Below are positions 34,289 to 41,767 of a DNA stretch of 64,000 nt, in pieces. A program made the position numbers and the translations under genes. Origin of the DNA: an uncultured Reyranella sp. (GTDB lineage: Bacteria; Pseudomonadota; Alphaproteobacteria; Reyranellales; Reyranellaceae); NCBI RefSeq assembly GCF_945957355.1, contig NZ_CAMFKM010000008.1, positions 1 to 64,000 on the forward strand, given 5' to 3'. Numbering within the stretch: position 1 is the stretch's first letter; each line of letters starts with the position of its first letter. The notes under the pieces are model-generated. The model was given only the letters and a program-made list of their open reading frames with translations. It made no database searches and had not been told where the DNA came from.

Positions 34289-34530
34289 ATGGCCTGTCTC
34301 TGCCAACGTTTACCGAAGCTCATCTTCCTGATGGAGCCGACAGGCTGAAGGTTCTCAAGAATTGGCTAACTGAAAACGGGATAACAGGAAGCCATCTGAA
34401 AGACACGGCTGACTCGATCAAGAATCAAATCTTTGAGGTGCTGACCTTCAAGGATATCGAGCCAACTTATATGAAGCTACTAGAAGGAATGCCCACGCAG
34501 TCCGGTCAGGACGAGGGCCACTCGCCGTAG
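34285..34530 (+). CDS. Small element-borne protein of unknown function
   Basis: This 81-residue acidic-ended protein starts with GTG overlapping the TGA of the M41-like gene (GTGA), so translation is probably coupled. The sequence predicts a mainly helical fold (LKVLKNWLTENGITGSHLKD, TADSIKNQIFEVLTFKDIEP). No family is recognised. Coupling suggests a partner, substrate or inhibitor of the peptidase; that is inference. Confidence 0.55.
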   Translation: MNGLSLPTFTEAHLPDGADRLKVLKNWLTENGITGSHLKDTADSIKNQIFEVLTFKDIEPTYMKLLEGMPTQSGQDEGHSP

Positions 34531-34541
34531 GCGCCTTAGCG

Positions 34542-34778
34542 TCAAACGAACCGCCTCTTGCTCTCAAGCTTAGGCGACGTGTAACGCGGCACGTCAGCCC
34601 ATCCAGTAGCATCATCAAAGGCCACGGCGGGCCCCGAGTGCTCCCCAGCTTTCTTGCGCTGCTTGGCCATGATCTTGGCGCCCAAACGTAAGGCCTTCGC
34701 CTCCAGGGCCTTGCGTGGCCCCAGAGGCTTCTTCGGCTTCCCCTTCCTACGCCGCGCGGCGCTCAAGGAACTTCTCAA
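34542..34778 (-). CDS. Small basic phage-type protein
   Basis: The product is up to 78 residues, very basic in its first half (ARRRKGKPKKPLGPRKALE), ending SPKLESKRRFV. The start is a TTG at 34778, or the TTG at 34763, both overlapping the upstream gene. It is last of a minus-strand series of small overlapping genes. No family is recognised, and expression is uncertain. Confidence 0.4.
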   Translation of the reverse strand: MRSSLSAARRRKGKPKKPLGPRKALEAKALRLGAKIMAKQRKKAGEHSGPAVAFDDATGWADVPRYTSPKLESKRRFV

Positions 34779-35124
34779 GCTTGCGCTGGCGCGCCGTTGG
34801 TCCCGGCTCTATGGGCGTGATCGAGACTTCGAGGTGCGCGTGGTCGCTTGGATACAGCACCTCTAGCTCGACATGCTGGACGGTCTCCGGAAGCTGGAAG
34901 GAGGCATCGTCGGTAAGGCGATGCTCGGTGGTCCTCTTCGCGATCTTCGCGCGGGCCTTTAGGATGACCACGGTAGGGTCAGGCCCCTCGGTGGCGAAGT
35001 CGCGCCAGATGCCCTTAATGGCGAACCGGGCGAGACCGGAGACGGGGACAGGCAGGACGAGCTTGCGGGTGTTGCGGTCGATCCGGGCTCGGAAAGACGG
35101 CTTAGGCGCTTCTGTCGTGTTCAT
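34747..35124 (-). CDS. Hypothetical phage-type protein
   Basis: The 125-residue protein is mixed alpha/beta, with PETVQHVELEVLYPSDHAHL and a basic C-terminal helix (TARQRKLEKFLERRAA). ATG at 35124 overlaps the stop of the upstream gene (ATGA); an ATG four codons earlier is possible. No recognisable family. The genes 35652 to 34542 form one co-directional block typical of phage gene packing. Confidence 0.5.
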   Translation of the reverse strand: MNTTEAPKPSFRARIDRNTRKLVLPVPVSGLARFAIKGIWRDFATEGPDPTVVILKARAKIAKRTTEHRLTDDASFQLPETVQHVELEVLYPSDHAHLEVSITPIEPGPTARQRKLEKFLERRAA

Positions 35125-35351
35125 CGCGTCGACCACTGCCCGATTTCCTCGGCGCTGCCCTTGCCGCCAAACTCTTTGGCTACCTGCTCGGCCCGCTCGG
35201 TCTGTAGGGCGCGGAGGAAGTCGATCACGTCGCGCTTACCAAGCTCGCGCTGCATCTCGTGGTACGGCATGTCGGGAGGCAGGTTGCGAAGGGCGAAAGC
35301 TCTGTCGAGTTCGTCGATCAGGTCGTCGGCCTTCTCGGGAAGTTTCTGCAT
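35121..35351 (-). CDS. Small helical phage-type protein
   Basis: The 76-residue protein starts at ATG 35351, with GGAG five bases upstream. Its sequence is mostly helical and charged (LPEKADDLIDELDRAFALRN, VIDFLRALQTERAEQVAKEF). No family is recognised. Its TGA overlaps the next gene start. Small proteins of this kind accompany head or portal genes in some podoviruses, but there is no specific evidence for that here. Confidence 0.5.
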   Translation of the reverse strand: MQKLPEKADDLIDELDRAFALRNLPPDMPYHEMQRELGKRDVIDFLRALQTERAEQVAKEFGGKGSAEEIGQWSTR

Positions 35352-35368
35352 AGGTGCTCCAAATGAAA

Positions 35369-35397
35369 GCGCCCCCAAGCGGGAAGCCTGAGGGCGC
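35369..35397 (-). terminator. Hairpin between phage-type genes
   Basis: On the minus strand GCGCCC pairs with GGGCGC, extended inward by five weaker pairs around a CTTCCCG loop, and is followed by TTTCATTT. It is a plausible weak terminator or attenuator after the gene at 35428-35652. Confidence 0.4.
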
Positions 35398-35427
35398 GAT
35401 GGTGGTGAGTAGGAAGGGCCGTGCGGC

Positions 35428-35652
35428 CTACTTGGGGATGTTGACGCCGCTACCAGTCGCGCCGCCGCCTGTGGGGATCGTCAGGTCGTTGCGGAAGATC
35501 GAGGTGCCCTTGCGCTGGGTAGACGCATTCTCCCGCTGGTTCTGTACCTGCGGATCGAGATTGGGGGCCTTCGGGGTCTGGTTCGGCGGGGGCGGTGGGA
35601 GCGGGGTCGACTGCTGGACTACAGCGGGCGCGCTGGGGGCTGCGAGACACAT
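35428..35652 (-). CDS. Small proline/glutamine-rich phage-type protein
   Basis: The 74-residue protein has a Pro-rich first half (VQQSTPLPPPPPNQTPKAPN) and a C terminus RKGTSIFRNDLTIP then GSGVNIPK. That ending is reminiscent of small proteins in tailed-phage structural regions, but I cannot name the family with certainty. It overlaps the integrase-like fragment by 34 bases in another frame. Confidence 0.45.
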   Translation of the reverse strand: MCLAAPSAPAVVQQSTPLPPPPPNQTPKAPNLDPQVQNQRENASTQRKGTSIFRNDLTIPTGGGATGSGVNIPK

Positions 35653-35783
35653 TGGCGGGTTACCCAGTACTCGGGCTTGTCATTGAAAGCCGGCCGGACG
35701 TCTTCAGGCACGCCGAAGCGAGCCCAAAATCGATTGTGCTGCTTTACGACGTAGCGGGGGAAGCGGATAGACTTGGCGGCCAC
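35619..35783 (-). pseudogene. Apparent tyrosine-integrase N-terminal fragment
   Basis: From a GTG at 35783 the frame reads AAKSIRFPRYVVKQHNRFWA then RFGVPEDVRPAFNDKPEYWV and stops after 54 codons. The pattern 'pyl..r...yy.R..VP.dvrp.l' is the N-terminal segment of many phage/island integrases (DUF6538-like). The remaining roughly 300 residues with the catalytic Arg and Tyr are absent. It lies about 100 bp inside attR and points inward. The call rests on pattern recognition of a short stretch. Confidence 0.5.
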
Positions 35784-35793
35784 GACTGCGGGA

Positions 35794-35813
35794 CGATTTG
35801 GAGTAGGTTTTTG
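35794..35813 (+). repeat. 20-bp subterminal direct repeat, right copy
   Basis: Identical to 33698-33717 and in the same orientation, 71 bp before attR. It may be a recombinase arm-type site. Confidence 0.65.
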
Positions 35814-35884
35814 TAGTACCCGATAGCTGCCAAGAGCGCAATAACGGCGCCACTATTGCGCGTTTAGGAGGTCGCTTCGTCCGC

Positions 35885-35901
35885 TCCCGTAGGGAACGCC
35901 A
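35885..35901 (+). repeat. attR (17-bp direct repeat of the tRNA-Glu end)
   Basis: Exact copy of 33597-33613; the right boundary of the element, with chromosomal ackA ending at 35911. Confidence 0.8.
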
Positions 35902-35910
35902 CTCCGAACT

Positions 35911-37092
35911 TCAGCCGCGCAAGGCGGCTCTCGTGTAGCGGGCGATCATGCGTTGTTCGTCCGTCGGCACGACCCAGGCCGACATGGCCGATCCTTCGGC
36001 ACTGATGCGGCCGTTGCCGCCGACATTGAGGACGGGATCGAGCTTCAATCCCAGCCAGGCGCAGCCGGCAGCGATCTCGGCGCGCGTTGCAGGATCGTGC
36101 TCGCCGATGCCGGCCGTGAAGACGATGCCGTCTACGCCGCCCAGTGCAGCCGCCAGGGATCCGATTTCGCGGACGATGCGGTAGACGAACAGGTCGATGG
36201 CCTCGCGCGCTTCGGGCGCGGGTGAGGCGCGCAGGGTGCGCATGTCGGACGAGATGCCCGAGACGCCCAGCAGGCCGGACTTGCGGTAGAGCAGGTCCTC
36301 GATGGCCTTCGCGTCGTAGCCGCGCTCCTCCAGCAGGTACAACAGGACGCCCGGGTCAAGAGCGCCCGTGCGGGTCCCCATCATCAGCCCGTCGACCGCC
36401 GTGAAGCCCATCGTGCTGGTGACGCTCTGTCCGTCGCGGACGGCGCACAGGCTGGCGCCGTTGCCGAGGTGGCCGATGATCAGCCGGGATCCGGCCAGTG
36501 CGGGCTCCGTCTCCCGCAGGCGGCCCACGACATAGTCGTAGGACAGGCCGTGGAATCCGTAACGCTTCACGCCCTCGGCGGTCAGCGCATGCGGCAGGGC
36601 GAATTGCTGGGCGAGGGCTGGCTGGCTGCGATGGAAGGCCGTGTCGAAGCAGGCGATCTGGGGCAGGTGCGGCGCGGCTTCCAGGATCGCGGCGATGGGT
36701 GCGAGATTGTGCGGCTGGTGCAGGGGTGCGAGCGGAACGAGCTTCGCGAGTTCGGTCATGACGGACGCGTCGACCCGGATCGGCGCGGCATAGGCGGTGC
36801 CCCCGTGCACGACACGATGGCCGAACGCCAGCACGGGGCGCCCCGCCAGCAGCTCGCGTCCCAGCGACATGATCTCGGCGGTGGCCGCGCGATGATCGAG
36901 CCCGTTGTCCGGCCAGTCCCGTGTGGCGACGACGGTGCCGTCCGCAGTGTGCATCCTCAGGCGCGGGCGGGTGCCGAGCCCTTCGACCTGGCCGTGGAAG
37001 AGTTCCGTGCCATCTTCGTGAGCATCGTAGATCGCGAACTTGATGCTCGAGGAGCCCGCGTTGAGGACGGCAATGCAGCCGGTCTTGTCCAT
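35911..37092 (-). CDS. ackA: Acetate kinase
   Basis: The 393-residue enzyme has the ASKHA-fold signatures: AVLNAGSSSIKFAI, FGHRVVHGG, ACFDTAFHRSQP, KRYGFHGLSYDYV and IIGHLGNGASLCAV. It converts acetyl phosphate and ADP to acetate and ATP. It is last in the operon DUF3141 - pta - fabI - ackA, with pta providing acetyl phosphate from acetyl-CoA. The upstream FNR boxes imply induction at low oxygen. The ATG is at 37092; the open frame further upstream is a shadow of fabI. Confidence 0.96.
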   Translation of the reverse strand: MDKTGCIAVLNAGSSSIKFAIYDAHEDGTELFHGQVEGLGTRPRLRMHTADGTVVATRDWPDNGLDHRAATAEIMSLGRELLAGRPVLAFGHRVVHGGTAYAAPIRVDASVMTELAKLVPLAPLHQPHNLAPIAAILEAAPHLPQIACFDTAFHRSQPALAQQFALPHALTAEGVKRYGFHGLSYDYVVGRLRETEPALAGSRLIIGHLGNGASLCAVRDGQSVTSTMGFTAVDGLMMGTRTGALDPGVLLYLLEERGYDAKAIEDLLYRKSGLLGVSGISSDMRTLRASPAPEAREAIDLFVYRIVREIGSLAAALGGVDGIVFTAGIGEHDPATRAEIAAGCAWLGLKLDPVLNVGGNGRISAEGSAMSAWVVPTDEQRMIARYTRAALRG

Positions 37093-37106
37093 GTCCCGTC
37101 TCTTTC

Positions 37107-37886
37107 TCAGGCGACGATGTTCGTGCCGCCGTCGACATAGACGGTGCCGCCGGTCACGCGGTGCGCGTAGGGCGTGGCCAGATAGGCGCAGGTGTAGCCC
37201 ACGTCCATGATGTCCACGAGTTCGCCCAGCGGCGCCTTCCGGGCCGCTTCGTTGAGCAGCAGCTCGAAATCCTTGAGGCCGGACGCGGCGCGGGTCTTCA
37301 GGGGGCCGGGCGAGATCGCATGGACGCGGATGCGCTGCGGGCCGAGCTCGTAGGCGAGGTAGCGGCAGGATGCTTCGAGGGCGGCCTTCACCGGCCCCAT
37401 GACGTTGTAGTTCGGCACGACCCGGTTTGCGCCGTAGTAGCTCATCGCGAACATCGTGCCGCCGTCCTTCATGAGCGGAACGGCCAGGCGCGCCATGCGG
37501 ACGAACGAGTGGCAGGAGATGTCCATGGCCTTGGCGAAACCCTCCGCCGAGCAGTCGAGCAGACCGCCCTGCAGGTCGGCCATCGGCGCGAAGGCGATCG
37601 AATGGACCAGGATATCGAGCTGGCCCCATTTCCGCTCGATCTCCCCGAACACGGCTTCGAGTTGCCCGGGTTCAGCGACGTTCATCGGGCCCGTGATCGG
37701 CGCCTCGAGCTCGCGGGCGAGGGGCTCGACATGGGGGCGTGCCTTTTCGTTGAGCCAGGTGACGGCAATCTCGGCGCCGGCTTCGCGGAAGGCCCTGGCG
37801 CAGCCGTAAGCGATGGACTGGTCGTTGGCGATGCCGACGACCAGAGCCTTCTTGCCGGCGAGGATGGGGCGGGTCGGTTCGTTCAT
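37107..37886 (-). CDS. fabI: Enoyl-[acyl-carrier-protein] reductase (NADH), FabI type
   Basis: The 259-residue protein is a short-chain-dehydrogenase-fold enzyme with KALVVGIANDQSIAYGCARA and the FabI-type active site Tyr160-x6-Lys167 (NYNVMGPVKAALEA). It reduces the enoyl-ACP double bond in fatty acid synthesis. Its place between pta and ackA is unusual for a housekeeping fabI; a second copy specialised for low-oxygen growth or another enoyl substrate is likely. It lies 6 bp after pta and 14 bp before ackA. Confidence 0.9.
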   Translation of the reverse strand: MNEPTRPILAGKKALVVGIANDQSIAYGCARAFREAGAEIAVTWLNEKARPHVEPLARELEAPITGPMNVAEPGQLEAVFGEIERKWGQLDILVHSIAFAPMADLQGGLLDCSAEGFAKAMDISCHSFVRMARLAVPLMKDGGTMFAMSYYGANRVVPNYNVMGPVKAALEASCRYLAYELGPQRIRVHAISPGPLKTRAASGLKDFELLLNEAARKAPLGELVDIMDVGYTCAYLATPYAHRVTGGTVYVDGGTNIVA

Positions 37887-37892
37887 GGTTCC

Positions 37893-38846
37893 TCAGGGGA
37901 TTGCGGTTGCCGCGTTCGAGCGCCGCGCCGCCGCGACGAGGCAGGCCACGGCGCAGGACGCCAGGCGCGTCGTCACCGAGTCGGCCCGGCTCGTCAGGAT
38001 GATCGGCACGCGAGCGCCGAGGACGATGCCGGCGGCATCGGCGCCGGCCAGGAAGGTGAGGCTCTTGGCCAGCATGTTGCCGGCCTCGAGGTCCGGCACG
38101 ATCAGCACGTCGGCCCGGCCCGCGACTGGCGAGACGATGTTCTTGATGGCGGCGGCCTCGACGCTGATCGCATTGTCGAGCGCGAGCGGCCCGTCGAGAA
38201 TTCCGCCTTTGATCTGGCCGCGCTCCGCCATCTTGCACAGGGCCGCGGCATCGATGGTCGAGGCGACCTTGGCGTTGACCGTCTCCATTGCGCTCAGGAT
38301 CGCGACCCGCGGTTGGGCGATGTCGAGTGCATGGGCGAGGTCGATGGCGTTCTGGACGATGTCGACCTTGTCTTCCAGCGTCGGCGCGATGTTCACGGCG
38401 GCGTCGGAAATGATGAGCGCCTGGTCATGGCCGGGTACATCCATGACGAAGCAGTGGCTGATGCGCCGTGCGGTCCGGATCCCGTCCGTCCGGGCGACGA
38501 CGGCGCCCATCAGTTCGTCGGTATGCAGGCTGCCTTTCATGAGCGCCTCGGCGCGCCCGCAGCGCACGAGCTCGACCGCCCTGGCTGCCGAATCGTGACT
38601 GTGTTCCGAGTCCACGATCTCGAAGGCGCCGATATCGAGGGAAGCCTGGCAGGCAACATCGAGGACGCGTGCCGAGGGGCCGACGAGGATGGGCTTCAGG
38701 AGACCGCTGCTCGCGGCCAGAACGGCGCTCTCGAGGGAAACCGTATCGCAGGGATGGACGACGGCAGTGACCATTGGTGGATGGTTGCGGGCGACGGTGA
38801 TCAGCCGGTCGTATTTTTCATGCGGCCGCGCTGTGGGTGCTGTCAC
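37893..38846 (-). CDS. pta: Phosphate acetyltransferase (short Pta/Ptb type)
   Basis: The 317-residue single-domain enzyme shows PVAGRADVLIVPDLEAGNML, FLAGADAAGIVLGARVPIIL and TSRADSVTTRLASCAVA, the PTA_PTB C-terminal signature. It interconverts acetyl-CoA (or butyryl-CoA) and acyl phosphate. The long regulatory N-terminal domains of E. coli Pta are absent. With ackA it forms a route from acetyl-CoA to ATP. Confidence 0.92.
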   Translation of the reverse strand: MTAPTARPHEKYDRLITVARNHPPMVTAVVHPCDTVSLESAVLAASSGLLKPILVGPSARVLDVACQASLDIGAFEIVDSEHSHDSAARAVELVRCGRAEALMKGSLHTDELMGAVVARTDGIRTARRISHCFVMDVPGHDQALIISDAAVNIAPTLEDKVDIVQNAIDLAHALDIAQPRVAILSAMETVNAKVASTIDAAALCKMAERGQIKGGILDGPLALDNAISVEAAAIKNIVSPVAGRADVLIVPDLEAGNMLAKSLTFLAGADAAGIVLGARVPIILTSRADSVTTRLASCAVACLVAAARRSNAATAIP

Positions 38847-38865
38847 GTCAAATCCTCTCTTCAGG

Positions 38866-41013
38866 TCAGCGCGAATGCCGTGTCGCCGCGAAAAGCTGGC
38901 GCAGGCGGTCGATGCGGTCGGTCCCTTCCGGCGGCAGGTCGCCGGACGCCCCGAGCACCTCCTCGACGACCCGCCATCCCTGCAACCGCAGTTCCGGATC
39001 GTCGGGCAGCAGGAGCGGAAGGGCCCGGACCGCTCGTTCCTCGTCGAGATACAACAGCAGGTACTGTTCGCGAAACAGTGTCTTCAGTTCGCCGAAGCTC
39101 AGGCGCCGGTTGGCGGGCTGCATGCGGCGTATGGCCTGCAGCACCGAGAAGCCGCGCTCGTCCGCACTCCGTTGGGGCCGGCGCACGTACATGATGGAAC
39201 GGAGGACGGCCTCGACCAGACCGCCGACCTCGAACTTCTTGTCCATCTCCGCACGCCAGGCCACGGCAATGGCCTCCTGGGCGCGGTCCGGATGCCGAGG
39301 AGCTGGTGTCTCTTCGGCTGCGAGTCCCACCAGCGCCTGTAGGACGGGCGAACCGTAGGTCCCGAGAAACATCGCTTCCGTCATGGCATCGCGGACCAGG
39401 CGATAGCTCTCCCAGCACGTGGAGATCCAGCTTGCGGTGACCTTCTCCATCGTGAGCAGGGGATTGTCTGGTGAGACGGGTCTGCGGTCGGCGCGAATGG
39501 AATCGGCCAGCGGCTTGACCGGCGCCATGAATGGATTGCGATCTGAGAAAGCGGCGAACCGCATCCGGTGCGGATGGGTCTCTCGCAACAGGTCGGCCGA
39601 CTGCTGGCTGACCATCGCCCGGACGGCCGGCTGGACGAACGTCCGGTACAGGCCGGTGCCGATCTCGGAGACGCGCGCCGCGGTGGCGAATCGCCGCTGG
39701 TCCTCGTCGCTGTTCGCGCCCAAGGCCCGGATGTCGTCGAGCGTGCGCGCTTCGAGCCGGAAAAGGTGCTTGCCGCTGATCAGGCCGGGATTGACCGTCT
39801 TCTCGTCGATCTCGGTGATGACCGCCTCGTAGAGGCCGGGCGGCAACAGGTCGATCATCTCCATGCAGGAAGCGAACTCGGCATGCTCCTTGGTCGCGAC
39901 CTTGCTCGACACGAAGATGCCGAGATGGCCGATCGTCTGATGCAGCGTGTAGACGATCGTCTGGCCGTTGGCGACGATCTCGTCCTCGTGATCGTAGAGG
40001 TCAGTCAGCCAGCCCAGCGCCTGCTGCGGCGGCGTGATATTGTCTCCCCAGGAGCACAGCACGATGATCGGCGAGCGAATGTTGCGCAGGTCGACCCGGG
40101 TTCCATCGGCCGTGAGAATGTCCCCCGAGGTGAGCTTGTTGCCGACGAAGAGGTTGTCGGCGATCCATTGCATCTCGCCGGCGTTCAGGGTGACGGGACT
40201 TCCCCACCAGGTCTCGAAATCGAGGAAGCGCGCCGCTTCGGTGTCGGCCTTCGCATAGAGATTGTAGGGCTTCTCCCAGTAGGTGTTCGCCGGGTTGAGC
40301 GACTCGAAATTGGCGACGAGGTTCGCCCCGTCGAACGTGCCGTTGCCGAGGTCGCCTGCGAGGGCGGTGAGCCATGTGCCGCCCAGCGTGCCGCCGAGAT
40401 ACCGCATCGGATTGCGACCCCGGACTCCCGCCCAGTAGGAAAGCGGCGAGCCCGCCAGCAGGATGGGGCCGAACAGATCGGGACGGATGGCGGCGGTCAT
40501 CATGATCTGCCAGCCCGCCTGGCAGTTGCCGACCACCACCGGCTTGCTCTCCGCTTCGGGATGGCGCGCGGCGACGGCTTCGAGGAAGGCCGCTTCGGCG
40601 ACGCAGACATCGGCGATCGTCTGTCCCGGCATGGGCTTGGGCAGGAAGCCCACGAAGTAGCAGGCGTGGCCGGCGGCGAGGGCGACACCGATCTCGCTCT
40701 CGTGCTTCATGCCGCCGATGCCGGGGCCGTGTCCCGCACGAGGATCGACGACAACGTAGGGTGGTTTGGCCGGATCGATGACCGTGCCCTCGGGAGGTGT
40801 CACGCTGACGAGAACGTAGTTCACCGGGCGGGGGAGGGTGCGTCCGTCCAGCACCACGTCGAAGGCAAAGCCCAGCACGTGCGGCGCATCCTCGGCCGCC
40901 CGCGTGACGAAGGTATTGCCGCGCTCCCGCAGCACGTCGAGGCTCAGGATCGACCTCTGCCAGGCGTCGATCCAGTATTCCTGGAAGATGTTGGGACTGG
41001 CTCGGTCTGCCAT
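38866..41013 (-). CDS. DUF3141 protein (PHA-synthase-like alpha/beta hydrolase)
   Basis: The 715-residue cytoplasmic protein has a hydrolase-fold N-terminal half. A lipase-like box carries Cys164 (VVVGNCQAGWQIMM), as in PHA synthases, with later SWGDNITPP (candidate aspartate) and LHQTIGHLGIFVS (candidate histidine). The C-terminal 300 residues are helical and specific to the family. The biochemical role is not established to my knowledge. The start MADRASPNIFQEYW (41013) is chosen because the family begins there. It is the first gene of the operon with pta, fabI and ackA, under two FNR boxes. Confidence 0.88.
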   Translation of the reverse strand: MADRASPNIFQEYWIDAWQRSILSLDVLRERGNTFVTRAAEDAPHVLGFAFDVVLDGRTLPRPVNYVLVSVTPPEGTVIDPAKPPYVVVDPRAGHGPGIGGMKHESEIGVALAAGHACYFVGFLPKPMPGQTIADVCVAEAAFLEAVAARHPEAESKPVVVGNCQAGWQIMMTAAIRPDLFGPILLAGSPLSYWAGVRGRNPMRYLGGTLGGTWLTALAGDLGNGTFDGANLVANFESLNPANTYWEKPYNLYAKADTEAARFLDFETWWGSPVTLNAGEMQWIADNLFVGNKLTSGDILTADGTRVDLRNIRSPIIVLCSWGDNITPPQQALGWLTDLYDHEDEIVANGQTIVYTLHQTIGHLGIFVSSKVATKEHAEFASCMEMIDLLPPGLYEAVITEIDEKTVNPGLISGKHLFRLEARTLDDIRALGANSDEDQRRFATAARVSEIGTGLYRTFVQPAVRAMVSQQSADLLRETHPHRMRFAAFSDRNPFMAPVKPLADSIRADRRPVSPDNPLLTMEKVTASWISTCWESYRLVRDAMTEAMFLGTYGSPVLQALVGLAAEETPAPRHPDRAQEAIAVAWRAEMDKKFEVGGLVEAVLRSIMYVRRPQRSADERGFSVLQAIRRMQPANRRLSFGELKTLFREQYLLLYLDEERAVRALPLLLPDDPELRLQGWRVVEEVLGASGDLPPEGTDRIDRLRQLFAATRHSR

Positions 41014-41074
41014 GACGGCGTTCCCCGGGTTCCGGAAGGTCCGCCCTTGATCCACCTTACGCTGCACTGCGTCA

Positions 41075-41088
41075 TTGACCTTAATCAA
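41075..41088. promoter_or_regulatory. FNR/FixK-type box 1
   Basis: TTGAC-CTTA-ATCAA is one base from the TTGAT-N4-ATCAA consensus. It lies 62 bp before the DUF3141 start and about 80 bp before the divergent lipoprotein gene. Confidence 0.7.
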
Positions 41089-41105
41089 GCGACCCTGGGG
41101 TCAAT

Positions 41106-41119
41106 TTGATTTTAGTCAA
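41106..41119. promoter_or_regulatory. FNR/FixK-type box 2
   Basis: TTGAT-TTTA-GTCAA is one base from consensus, 17 bp from box 1. It lies 50 bp before the start of the gene at 41169. The two boxes could serve the two divergent operons separately. Confidence 0.7.
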
Positions 41120-41168
41120 TTCGATGACTGTCGAATGCCTTCACAATGTTGTCTGAAGGGGAAACATC

Positions 41169-41393
41169 ATGATGCGTACGATCGCTTTGTTGGTTGCGGT
41201 GGCAGGCACGACCTGCGGCTGCGACCAGTTCGAGAACATGTCGCCGGGCCAGAAGGGTGCGGTTACCGGAGCGGCCCTGGGCACGGGTATCGGAATGGTC
41301 TCCGGCGGAAGCTTCGGGCAGGTGGTGGGCGCCGGCCTGATCGGCGGGGCTGTCGGCTATATCGGTGGCACGGCCATCGGCAACAAGAACTAA
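41169..41393 (+). CDS. Glycine-zipper lipoprotein
   Basis: The 74-residue protein has a signal peptide ending in a lipobox-like AGTTCGC. It then has a glycine-zipper segment (GAVTGAALGTGIGMVSGG and AGLIGGAVGYIGGTAIG) of the kind that forms helical hairpins in the outer membrane (SlyB/OsmB-like). Two adjacent ATGs at 41169 and 41172 follow AGGGG. It is probably part of an FNR-controlled envelope operon running to 43316. Confidence 0.75.
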   Translation: MMRTIALLVAVAGTTCGCDQFENMSPGQKGAVTGAALGTGIGMVSGGSFGQVVGAGLIGGAVGYIGGTAIGNKN

Positions 41394-41408
41394 GCCGGAG
41401 GACGCCGC

Positions 41409-41747
41409 ATGAAAACCACGACGCTTGCCGGACTGGCCGCACTCGGCGTTCTGACTGCCGGTGCATCGACTGTACTCGCTCAGACTGCGAACCTGACCTT
41501 CGACAGGGCGGCTTACGTCACCTGTCGGGAAGCCCATACGCTGCCGCCGGACCAGCGCGTCTCCCTGGCCGTCTTCCTGGCGGAACATGCCGCCCGGCAC
41601 CGCGGTGTTTCGATCCCCGACGGTGAAATGGGCGCTCAGCTCGCGCACCTAGTGCGTGGCGGGTGCACGCTTTCCCCCGACGCCTACCTCTTCACGGTGA
41701 TCGATCGGGCGGTCGCTGTGGAGTCGAGCCGGCTTCCGAAGCGCTGA
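41409..41747 (+). CDS. Exported HdeA/HdeB-like small protein
   Basis: The 112-residue protein has a signal peptide (cleavage after VLAQ) and two cysteines (YVTCREAHTLPP and VRGGCTLSPDAYLF) about 45 residues apart. The helical LPPDQRVSLAVFLAEHAARH stretch resembles HdeA-type acid chaperones of the periplasm. The resemblance is in size, disulfide spacing and helix order, so the family is tentative. It follows the lipoprotein gene by 15 bp. Confidence 0.55.
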   Translation: MKTTTLAGLAALGVLTAGASTVLAQTANLTFDRAAYVTCREAHTLPPDQRVSLAVFLAEHAARHRGVSIPDGEMGAQLAHLVRGGCTLSPDAYLFTVIDRAVAVESSRLPKR

Positions 41748-41767
41748 CGGCTATCTCGGAGCAACTC

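Larger units (their letters stand above)
33597..35901. mobile_element. Small decayed integrated element at tRNA-Glu
   Basis: The last 17 bases of the tRNA gene (TCCCGTAGGGAACGCCA, 33597-33613) recur exactly at 35885-35901, the footprint of tyrosine-recombinase integration into a tRNA 3' end. The enclosed 2.3 kb has visibly lower G+C, small overlapping phage-like genes on opposing strands, no complete integrase, and an apparent integrase N-terminal remnant near the right end. It ends 9 bp before the ackA stop codon. Integration is inferred from the repeat plus content; a deletion derivative of a prophage or genomic island is most likely. Confidence 0.8.

Noticed and set aside
35595..35816. 73-codon plus-strand frame near attR
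   Set aside because: The opposite strand gives a better, integrase-like reading; no ribosome site or similarity here.
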